DNA of 64,000 nt from Promicromonospora panici (GTDB lineage Bacteria > Actinomycetota > Actinomycetes > Actinomycetales > Cellulomonadaceae), in NCBI RefSeq assembly GCF_900608595.1, contig NZ_UWYY01000015.1, positions 124,001 through 188,000 on the forward strand, given 5' to 3'. Of the stretch, positions 24,113 to 30,781 are shown piece after piece; within the stretch, counting starts at the first letter, position 1; each line of letters opens with the position of its first letter. The position numbers were made by a program, and so were the translations under genes. The notes below the pieces were generated by a model. The model saw only the letters and a list, made by a program, of their open reading frames with translations, was not told where the DNA came from and ran no database searches.

Positions 24113-25491
24113 CGACACCCACGACGCAATCCGTCAAGGTCTTCGTGCCCATCGGGATGCTGGGCGGCGGCTTCGCCGAGACGATGGTCGAGCGCGGTAT
24201 GGAGCTGGGCCCGGACGTCATCGCCGTCGACGGCGGCTCCACCGACTCCGGCCCGCACTACCTCGGCTCCGCCACGGCGAAGTCGCCCGCGGCCTCGATC
24301 GCGCGCGACCTGCGCCTGCTGCTGCGGGCGGCCGCACGGGCCGACGTCCCGCTGATCGTGGGGTCGTGCGGGACGAGCGGGACGGATACGGGCGTCGACT
24401 GGGTCGCCGGGATCGTGACGGCGATCATGGCCGAGGAGGGCCTCGACCTGCCGGTCGCGCGTATCTACAGCGAGCAGCGCGCCGACGACGTGCAGGGCTA
24501 CCTCGCCGCGGGCCTCGTCCACCCGCTCTCGCCGCTCGGCGAGCTGGCCCCCGAGACGATCGACTCGTGCACCCACATCGTCGGGCTCATGGGGCACGAG
24601 CCGATCGTCGAGGCGCTCCAGGCGGGAGCGCAGGTCGTGCTCGCGGGCCGGGCCACGGACACCAGCATCGCCGCGGCCGTCCCGCTCTTGCGGGGTATGC
24701 CCGCCGGGCCGACGTGGCACGCGAGCAAGATCGTCGAGTGCGGCGCCCAGGCCACGACGAATCCCCGCACCGGCGGCATCTTCGCGACGATCGACCACGA
24801 GGGCTTCACCATCGAGGCTGTCGATCCGGACACCGCCTGCACGCCGACGTCGGTCGCCGCGCACATGCTGTACGAGAACGCCGACCCCTTCCTGCTCACC
24901 GAGCCGGACGGCGTCCTCGACGTCCGGAACGCGACCTACCGGGCCCTGGACGAGCGCCGGGTGCGTGTCGAGGGCTCGGAGTTCCGGCACGCCGCGCAGC
25001 ACACGGTCAAGCTGGAGGGCGCGCGGATCGCCGGATACCAGACCGTCTCGTTCGTCGGGGTCCGCGAGCCGCTGGTGCTGGCCGACCCGGAACGGTGGGT
25101 CGAGGTACTGCGCAAGTACCTCTTCATGCGCGTCGAGCAGGCGCTCGGGCTCACCGAAGGGCAGTTCGACTTCGACCTGCGCCTCTACGGCCACAACGCC
25201 GTCCTCGGCAAGCTCGACCCCGCGTCGGGGCCGCCCCGTGAGCTCGGCGTCATGCTCGTCGTCAGCGCGCCGGACCAGCCGACCGCCACCGCGATCGCGC
25301 AGGTCATGAACCCCTACCTGCTGCACATGCCCACGCAGGAGATGGACTACCTGCCGAGCTTCGCCTTCGCGGCCTCGCCCGCGGAGACCGAGCGTGGTGC
25401 CTCCTACGAGTTCGTCCTCAACCACGTGGTCGACAGCCCGACGCCGACCGCCTTGTTCCGCACGGAGATCGGAGCCACCGCCCATGTCTGA
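24109..25491 (+). CDS. DUF1446 / acyclic terpene utilisation AtuA-like protein
   Basis: 460 residues. The N-terminal GMLGGGFAETMVERGMELGPDVIAVDGGSTDSGPHYLG and later VGSCGTSGTDTGVDWV, IVGLMGHEPIVEALQAGAQVVLAGRATDTSI and ECGAQATTNP are hallmarks of the DUF1446 (AtuA) family. AtuA is needed for citronellol/geraniol use in Pseudomonas but its reaction is not established; many homologues occur without terpene genes. Start GTG 24109 forms a GTGA overlap with the MFS gene and follows AAGGAAGAGAG. An 8-bp overlap with DUF4387 downstream indicates a two-subunit unit, since the two domains are fused in other bacteria. No terpene genes are nearby. Confidence 0.9.
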   Translation: MTTPTTQSVKVFVPIGMLGGGFAETMVERGMELGPDVIAVDGGSTDSGPHYLGSATAKSPAASIARDLRLLLRAAARADVPLIVGSCGTSGTDTGVDWVAGIVTAIMAEEGLDLPVARIYSEQRADDVQGYLAAGLVHPLSPLGELAPETIDSCTHIVGLMGHEPIVEALQAGAQVVLAGRATDTSIAAAVPLLRGMPAGPTWHASKIVECGAQATTNPRTGGIFATIDHEGFTIEAVDPDTACTPTSVAAHMLYENADPFLLTEPDGVLDVRNATYRALDERRVRVEGSEFRHAAQHTVKLEGARIAGYQTVSFVGVREPLVLADPERWVEVLRKYLFMRVEQALGLTEGQFDFDLRLYGHNAVLGKLDPASGPPRELGVMLVVSAPDQPTATAIAQVMNPYLLHMPTQEMDYLPSFAFAASPAETERGASYEFVLNHVVDSPTPTALFRTEIGATAHV

Positions 25492-25846
25492 CCAGCCGCT
25501 CACCCTCGCCGACGTCTGCCACGAGGTCCGGTCCAAGAACGCCGGCCCGTTCTGGGTCACCATCGACGTGTTCGCCAAGGACCACGAGACGTACCAGGCC
25601 GTCGCCGACGAGTCGTACCTGGACGAGCAGCGGATCGCCGACCTCTACGACGTCGACCGGGAGACCGTACGGATGTTCCGGCTGCCCGACCTCGACGTCG
25701 TCAAGATCTCGTTCCCGCGCCGGGTCTCGCAGGGCTCGCTGCACGACCGCGACATCCACGCGGGGCAGCACCACGTCCCGCTCGCCGTCCTCCCGGTGCC
25801 GCCGCGTCACACCGCCGGGGCGGTGGGACGGAAGGTGGTGCGGTAG
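25484..25846 (+). CDS. DUF4387 domain protein
   Basis: 120 residues. LADVCHEVRSKNAGPFWVTIDVFAKDHETYQAVADESYLDEQRIADLYDVD, then VRMFRLPDLDVVKISFPRR...GSLHDRDIHAGQHHVPL, matches DUF4387, a small partner of DUF1446 proteins that is sometimes fused to them. ATG 25484 lies inside the end of the DUF1446 gene (8-bp overlap). The last ~13 residues (RHTAGAVGRKVVR) are encoded antisense to a decayed AraC gene and probably represent read-through into foreign DNA rather than the original C-terminus. Function unknown; presumably part of the same enzyme. Confidence 0.88.
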   Translation: MSDQPLTLADVCHEVRSKNAGPFWVTIDVFAKDHETYQAVADESYLDEQRIADLYDVDRETVRMFRLPDLDVVKISFPRRVSQGSLHDRDIHAGQHHVPLAVLPVPPRHTAGAVGRKVVR

Positions 25847-25938
25847 GCGCGCGGGGTGACCCCCGTGGCACGACGGAAGAGCGCCCGGAAGTTGCTCGGG
25901 GTCGGGAAGCTGACCTGGCGGGCTATCCGTTCAGCGAC
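25807..25938 (-). pseudogene. AraC-family regulator, C-terminal remnant
   Basis: The minus-strand translation VAERIARQVSFPTPSNF then RALFRRATGVTPRAYRTTF matches the second helix-turn-helix and closing signature of AraC/XylS proteins (typical 'GF...SNFSRAFRRATGVSPSAYR'). Everything upstream of residue ~240 of a normal regulator is missing; the frame runs into a 13-bp tandem repeat instead of protein-like sequence. The stop at 25807 is intact. This is a 5'-deleted gene whose 3' end overlaps the DUF4387 gene by 40 bp. Confidence 0.75.
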
Positions 25939-25971
25939 GGGGGACAGCGACGGGGGACAGCGACGGGGGAC
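25933..25971. repeat. 13-bp tandem repeat at the truncated AraC end
   Basis: Three copies of AGCGACGGGGGAC in succession, followed to about 26001 by related GACAG-rich units (GGTGACAGTGACAGGGTGACAG). The array begins exactly where AraC homology ends, marking the deletion or rearrangement junction. Confidence 0.85.
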
Positions 25972-26019
25972 GGCGACAGGGTGACAGTGACAGGGTGACA
26001 GCGAAGGTGGACGGCGTGT

Positions 26020-26031
26020 ACCTTCGAAGGT
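26020..26031. promoter_or_regulatory. 12-bp palindrome ACCTTCGAAGGT upstream of the SDR-TetR pair
   Basis: Perfect inverted repeat 48 bp before the SDR start. The half CGAAGGTGGAC (26025-26035) is also repeated directly at 26002-26012. Candidate operator for the TetR-type protein encoded behind the SDR gene. Confidence 0.55.
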
Positions 26032-26038
26032 GGACACT

Positions 26039-26056
26039 GTGAACCATGGGGTTCAC
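26039..26056 (+). promoter_or_regulatory. Inverted repeat GTGAACC-N4-GGTTCAC before the SDR gene
   Basis: Two perfect 7-bp arms (26039-26045 and 26050-26056) separated by ATGG, lying just upstream of the GGAGGT ribosome site. It may be a second operator or a 5'-leader hairpin. Confidence 0.45.
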
Positions 26057-26078
26057 GGGTCGGACGCTGGAGGTAGTC

Positions 26079-27005
26079 ATGCAGGAGAACTTCGTGCTGG
26101 TCACCGGTGCCACCGGTGGCCTCGGCCGCAGGACGGTACGAGAGCTGGTGCGCCGCGGCGTGCCCGTCGTCGTCGGCGGGCGCAGGCGGGACACTGTCGA
26201 GGCATTGACGGCCGAGGTCGCGGCCGCTGGGGTCGGTTGCCTGCCGTTCGTGGCCGATCTCGCCGACCTGGCGTCGGTGCGGCGCGGGCTCGAGGAGCTG
26301 GGCGACGTCCGCCTGCGTGGCCTGGTCGCGAACGCCGGGATGAACAGCCGGCGAGACGCCCGGACCGCTGACGGGTTCGAGATCAACTTCGGGGTCAACG
26401 TGCTCGCGCACCAGCTCGTGCTCTGGTCGCTGCGCGACCACCTCGAACCGGGCGCGCGGGTCGTGGTGCTGAGCAGCGGGGTGCACGAGCCGGACAACAT
26501 GCTCGCCCGCCGGGCCGGCATCCCCGCGCCCACCTGGATGGGGGCACGCAACCTGGCACTCCCTGACGATGCCGAGCCCGGTCGGCGGATCGAGGCCGGG
26601 ACCGTCCGGTACTCGACCTCGAAGCTCGCGAGCGTGCTCCAGGCGCGCGGGCTGCAGGCGCACTTCCGCGACACCGGACGCGACGTGGACGTCTTCGCCG
26701 TCGACCCGGGCCTGATGGTCGACACCGGCCTGGGCCGTGAGATTCCCCGCTGGCTCCAGCCTCCGCTGCGTGCCCTGGGGTACGCGCTGACCCCGTTCGT
26801 GGCGAACATGCGCCTGTCCGGCACGAGCGCGCGCAGCATGGTGTCGCTCCTGCTCGACGACGGCTGGCACGGCCGGGGCTTCCAGTACCTCGACGGGCTG
26901 CGCCCGAAGGACCCGTCGCCGGACGCGATGCGCGACGAGCTCGCCACCGAGCTGTGGACCCAGAGCGCCGAGCTGGTCGGGATCACCGTGCCCCGACTAC
27001 GGTGA
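26079..27005 (+). CDS. Short-chain dehydrogenase/reductase (SDR)
   Basis: 308 residues. The NAD(P)-binding motif VTGATGGLG opens the protein, GGRRR after beta-2 suggests NADP preference, LVANAGMNSRR is the NAG motif, VLSSGVHEPD supplies the catalytic Ser and YSTSK the Tyr/Lys pair. It resembles the retinol dehydrogenase/protochlorophyllide reductase-like 'extended loop' SDRs. Start ATG 26079 is chosen because GGAGGT stands seven bases before it; ATG 26046 lies inside an inverted repeat and has no such site. It is followed after 4 bp by a TetR-type gene, a common regulator-target pair. Substrate unknown. Confidence 0.92.
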   Translation: MQENFVLVTGATGGLGRRTVRELVRRGVPVVVGGRRRDTVEALTAEVAAAGVGCLPFVADLADLASVRRGLEELGDVRLRGLVANAGMNSRRDARTADGFEINFGVNVLAHQLVLWSLRDHLEPGARVVVLSSGVHEPDNMLARRAGIPAPTWMGARNLALPDDAEPGRRIEAGTVRYSTSKLASVLQARGLQAHFRDTGRDVDVFAVDPGLMVDTGLGREIPRWLQPPLRALGYALTPFVANMRLSGTSARSMVSLLLDDGWHGRGFQYLDGLRPKDPSPDAMRDELATELWTQSAELVGITVPRLR

Positions 27006-27009
27006 CCTG

Positions 27010-27612
27010 GTGCCCTACCCGAGCCACGTCGATCCTGCGCAGATCGGCCCCCGCGCCCTGGCCGTCGTCGAGGCGAGCGGGTGGGACCAGTGGTCGCTGC
27101 GGGAGATCGCCGGAGAGCTCGGTGTCTCGCCGAACGCGCTCTACCGCTACGTGGACGGGCGCGACGGGCTGGTCGTGGCGATCGGGGCGGCGGCGGCCTG
27201 GGCGTTGCACGCCGCGCTGCTGGACGTGGAAGGCTCGGGCGAGGACCACCTGATCGGCATGGCGGACGCCTACGTGAACTTCGCCGTCGAGCGACCCCAT
27301 GCGTTTGCTGCCCTGGTGCACGCCAAGCCCGCGCCGGACGACCCCCGGGTCGAGCCGTGGACCGCACTGTGGCACCACCTGCTGGAGACATTCGAGCAGG
27401 TGCTGCCGCAGAACGGGAGCGCTGCCGGGTTCGCGTACTGGGCGCTGGCCCACGGGCGGGCCGAGCTGGCCCGCGGCCCCGCGCGCCACGCCGAGCCGAC
27501 GGCGGGCCTGGCCGATGCCGTGAGAGCCCTGATCGCCGGCTACCGGGCGATCGGGACGGTTCCCGACCCGGTCCCGGCGGCGCTTCGCTCGTCCGCCCCG
27601 CGCGACGCCTGA
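27010..27612 (+). CDS. TetR/AcrR-family transcriptional regulator
   Basis: 200 residues. Helix-turn-helix in residues ~14-55: IGPRALAVVEASGWDQWSLREIAGELGVSPNALYRYVDGRDGLV. The C-terminal helical domain (AYVNFAVERPHAFAALVHAKP) resembles the WHG/TetR_C_33 group. Start GTG 27010 lies 4 bp after the SDR stop and the pair is presumably one transcript. It may bind the palindrome at 26020-26031; that is inference. The converging GH31 gene ends 33 bp further on. Confidence 0.9.
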   Translation: MPYPSHVDPAQIGPRALAVVEASGWDQWSLREIAGELGVSPNALYRYVDGRDGLVVAIGAAAAWALHAALLDVEGSGEDHLIGMADAYVNFAVERPHAFAALVHAKPAPDDPRVEPWTALWHHLLETFEQVLPQNGSAAGFAYWALAHGRAELARGPARHAEPTAGLADAVRALIAGYRAIGTVPDPVPAALRSSAPRDA

Positions 27613-27645
27613 GCCCGGCTTCGTCGAGCTGCCAGGGCAGAAGGG

Positions 27646-29724
27646 TCAGGGCACGAGGAACCCGCGGAGCTCGGGCAGGGCGCCGTCACGAGTGAACACG
27701 GGAACCAGGTGCCGCGGGGCGTCGGCGTCGATCCACTGACCACCGGTGTGCACGGCACCCGTGTGCAGGTCGGTCCAGTGCGCGCCCGAGGGCAGGTACA
27801 CGGATCGCGACGTCGCGCCGGGCTCGATGACCGGCGCGACCAGCACGTCCGGCCCGTGCATGAACTGGTCGCCCACGTCCCACGCCTGCGGGTCGCCGGG
27901 GAAGTCGTGGAAGAGGCCGCGCATCACGGGTTGCCCGTTGTCGTGTGCGGACCGCATCACCGCACGGGTGTAGTCGCGCAGGCGCTCACGGAGGTGGACG
28001 TAGCGCGCGAGGATCTCGTAGTTCTCCTCGCCGAAGCTCCACAGCTCGTTCCCGGCCCCTGACGACAGCCGAGGGGTGCCGTCGGCCGCGACGACCGGAA
28101 CCTCCGGGCCGCGGGTCCCGTGCAGGCGCATCACCGGCATGAACGCGCCCATCTGAAACCAGCGGACGAGGAGCTCCTGGAACGCGGGGTCGTCGGTGCG
28201 TCCGCCGCCGAAGCCGCCGATGTCCGTGGTGAACCACGGCACGCCCGCGGCACCCATGTGGATACCCGCGGTGATCTGCCGGCGCATCGCCGTCCACGAC
28301 GAGTGGATGTCGCCCGACCAGACGAGCGCCCCGTAGCGCTGGCTGCCCGCCCACGCGCAGCGCACCAGGTTGACGACGTCGGTCTCGCCGTCGCCCTGCT
28401 GGCCCTCGAAGACGGCGCGGGAGAACGTCTGCGGGTAGATGTTGCCGACCTCCAGGGCCTGGCCGGCGTGGAAGCAGTAGGCGCCGAAGTCGTACAGCCC
28501 GAACTCGGGCTCGGCCTCGTCCAGCCAGAAGGTGCGGATGCCGTGCCGACCGTACCCGGCGCGCAGCTTGTCCCACAGGTACTTCCGCGCCCTGGGGTTG
28601 GTCGTGTCGACGAACCGGCTCGGGCCCTGGAACCACATCTGGACGTCGATGCCCCGGTTGCTCTGCACGAGCAGGCCCTGGCGGGCCATCTCGTCGAAGT
28701 TCTCTGACGCGAGCGCGACCTGGGGCCACACGCTGACCATGAGCTCGACGCCCATCGTCCGCAGCTCGTCGACCATGCCGCTCGGGTCGGGCCAGAACTC
28801 GTCCTCGAACCGGAAGTCGCCCATCTTCGGCCAGTGGAAGAAGTCCGCGACGATGACGTCCAGCGGCAAACCGCGTCGGTGGTGCTCGCGCGCGACCTCG
28901 AGGAGCTCCTCCTGGGAGGAGTAGCGCAGCTTGCACTGCCAGAAGCCGAGCCCGCGCTCGGGCATCATCGGGGCGTGCCCGGTCGCGTCGGCGTACGCCC
29001 GGGTGATCTGCGCCGGGGTCTCGCCCGCCGTGACCCAGTAGTCGATCTGCTGAGCGGACTCGGCCGACCACTCGGTGCCGTTGCGGGCGAACGTCGCTCG
29101 CCCGATGGCGGGGCAGTGCCACAGCATCCCGTAGCCCGCACTGGAGATGACGAACGGGACGCTGGCCTGCGAGTTGCGGTGCGCCAGCTCGAGCGAGCAG
29201 CCCTTGAGGTCGATGTGGTCCTGCTGGTACAGGCCCATCCCCACGAGCTTCTCGTCGGCCGGGCTCTCCAGGAAGAGCGTGGCCTTGCCGCCGCCTGTGG
29301 CGACCGCGTCGTACTGGCGGGCGTTCAGGGCCAGCGCGCCGCCGGGGTCGCGCTCGGACAGCAGCTCGCGGCCCTCGGCGTCCTGGAAGGCGACGCGGCA
29401 GCCGAAGTGGCGCTGCCCGCTCTGCATGTGGTCGTAGTCGTACGCGGTCACGACGACGCGCAGCCCGCGATTGACCAGCGTGGCGACGTCGCCGTCGACC
29501 TCGACACGCGCGTGCTCGGCGTCCGGTGCCGGAAGCAGCGCCCAATCGGCGTCGACGACCTCGCCCAACGCGGACCGGACACGCGCGCTGTCCGGTCCCC
29601 ATGGCTCGACGACGAGCACCTCTCCGCCTCCGCGCCAGGTCAGCCTCGCCCCGTCCACCTGCCACGGGGTGACGGCGGGGGACTCGTGCCCGGCGTCCGC
29701 GGGCGATGGGGGCGTTGTGGTCAT
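27646..29724 (-). CDS. Glycoside hydrolase family 31 (alpha-xylosidase/alpha-glucosidase type)
   Basis: 692 residues without signal peptide, so cytoplasmic. The N-terminal beta domain precedes a TIM barrel with GLGFWQCKLRYSSQEELLEVAREHHRRGLPLDVIVADFFHWPKMGDF. The nucleophile motif WLDEAEPE holds Asp402; WSGDIHSSW holds the acid/base Asp472. FTTDIGGFGGG and LHGTRGPE complete the family signature. The 'FHWPKMGDF' loop is frequent in alpha-xylosidases, which release xylose from xyloglucan oligosaccharides, but alpha-glucosidase activity cannot be excluded. It is the last cistron of the minus-strand operon starting at 36870, 54 bp behind GH43. Confidence 0.93.
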   Translation of the reverse strand: MTTTPPSPADAGHESPAVTPWQVDGARLTWRGGGEVLVVEPWGPDSARVRSALGEVVDADWALLPAPDAEHARVEVDGDVATLVNRGLRVVVTAYDYDHMQSGQRHFGCRVAFQDAEGRELLSERDPGGALALNARQYDAVATGGGKATLFLESPADEKLVGMGLYQQDHIDLKGCSLELAHRNSQASVPFVISSAGYGMLWHCPAIGRATFARNGTEWSAESAQQIDYWVTAGETPAQITRAYADATGHAPMMPERGLGFWQCKLRYSSQEELLEVAREHHRRGLPLDVIVADFFHWPKMGDFRFEDEFWPDPSGMVDELRTMGVELMVSVWPQVALASENFDEMARQGLLVQSNRGIDVQMWFQGPSRFVDTTNPRARKYLWDKLRAGYGRHGIRTFWLDEAEPEFGLYDFGAYCFHAGQALEVGNIYPQTFSRAVFEGQQGDGETDVVNLVRCAWAGSQRYGALVWSGDIHSSWTAMRRQITAGIHMGAAGVPWFTTDIGGFGGGRTDDPAFQELLVRWFQMGAFMPVMRLHGTRGPEVPVVAADGTPRLSSGAGNELWSFGEENYEILARYVHLRERLRDYTRAVMRSAHDNGQPVMRGLFHDFPGDPQAWDVGDQFMHGPDVLVAPVIEPGATSRSVYLPSGAHWTDLHTGAVHTGGQWIDADAPRHLVPVFTRDGALPELRGFLVP

Positions 29725-29778
29725 GCGTGGGTTCCTTCGTTCAGCGATGTATGAGAGGTCGTGAATGAGAACGGACCC

Positions 29779-30747
29779 TCAGGTCCAGGTGGTCCTGAGC
29801 CGCTCGTACTCCGCGGCGGTCACCGGCAGCACGACGCCGTGGCAGGGCTCTGGCGGCAGCCGGAAATCCTCGGAAGGACTCCATCGGCCGCGAGCGAGGT
29901 CAGTCGTCTCGAACGGAACATAGCGGCGTTCGGGCGTGAACTCGTCGATCCAGAGGTACCACTTCTCCTCGGTGTTCGACTTGTACACCAATGGCCCTTC
30001 GCCCCGGACGACCGCGCCGAGGCCGATTCCCTCGGCCAGGGGTGTCCACTCGGTGGCCGTCAGGGAGGTGGCGGTCTCGGAGAAGATCGACTTGCCGAGC
30101 GGCGCGCCCGCGACGCGGCTGCGCTCGTCCTTCAGGTACCGGTAGTAGACGCCCTGATGCTCGATGAGCGTGGCGTCGATGGTGCTCCATCCGCGATCGA
30201 TCCAGACCCGCGGTTCCGAGAACTCGCGGAAGTCGCGGGTGGTGGCGCACATGATCCGGTTGTAGCTCTCGCCCTCGTGCTCGGGGTTGTCGTAGAGCTT
30301 CGAGGACCAGTGGACGAGGTAGGCGTCCTGCTCGGGATCCCAGATCGACTCGGGGGCCCACGTGTTGCCTGCCTCGGGCGGTGCGACCTCGACGAGACGG
30401 CCCTCGCCCCAGTCCACCAGGTCGGTCGACTCCCAGACCATGATCGAGCGGCTGCCCCGGCGCTGCATGTGGTCCCAGTCGTCGCGGTCGTGGACGCGCA
30501 GGTCGGTCGCGACCAGGTAGAACCGGTCGCCGTCGGGGGAGCGGACGATGTGCGGGTCGCGGACGCCGCGTTCCCCCAGGGTGGAGTGCAGCACCGGCGT
30601 GCCGCCGTTGAGGTCGTCGAAGTGCAGCGGATCGTTGCCCGCGCTCAGCGCGAAGTGGATCTGCTCGCCGTCGGCCGACTCGCGCTTGAAATGGACGTAG
30701 AGGTAGCCCGCATACTCAGGCTGCTGGCATGCTTCGTCGGATGTCAT
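29779..30747 (-). CDS. Glycoside hydrolase family 43-like protein
   Basis: About 322 residues forming a five-bladed propeller-type enzyme. The N-terminus YAGYLYVHFKRE is followed by GERGVRDPHIVRSPDGDRFYLVATDL (general-base Asp region), SRSIMVWESTDLVDW, NTWAPESIWDPEQDAYLVHWSS and STIDATLIEHQGVYYRYLKDE. These are typical of GH43 arabinofuranosidase/xylosidase-like proteins. No signal peptide is present. Start ATG 30747 is chosen since GAGAGGCC lies nine bases upstream, like the site before the GH2 gene; codons further upstream would overlap GH2. Likely removes arabinose or xylose from imported oligosaccharides. Confidence 0.85.
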   Translation of the reverse strand: MTSDEACQQPEYAGYLYVHFKRESADGEQIHFALSAGNDPLHFDDLNGGTPVLHSTLGERGVRDPHIVRSPDGDRFYLVATDLRVHDRDDWDHMQRRGSRSIMVWESTDLVDWGEGRLVEVAPPEAGNTWAPESIWDPEQDAYLVHWSSKLYDNPEHEGESYNRIMCATTRDFREFSEPRVWIDRGWSTIDATLIEHQGVYYRYLKDERSRVAGAPLGKSIFSETATSLTATEWTPLAEGIGLGAVVRGEGPLVYKSNTEEKWYLWIDEFTPERRYVPFETTDLARGRWSPSEDFRLPPEPCHGVVLPVTAAEYERLRTTWT

Positions 30748-30781
30748 CGGGTTGAGGGCCTCTCGGGTGGCAGACACAGAA

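Noticed and set aside
26046..26078. Longer N-terminus for the SDR protein from ATG 26046
   Set aside because: It falls within an inverted repeat and has no ribosome site, while ATG 26079 has GGAGGT in ideal position.
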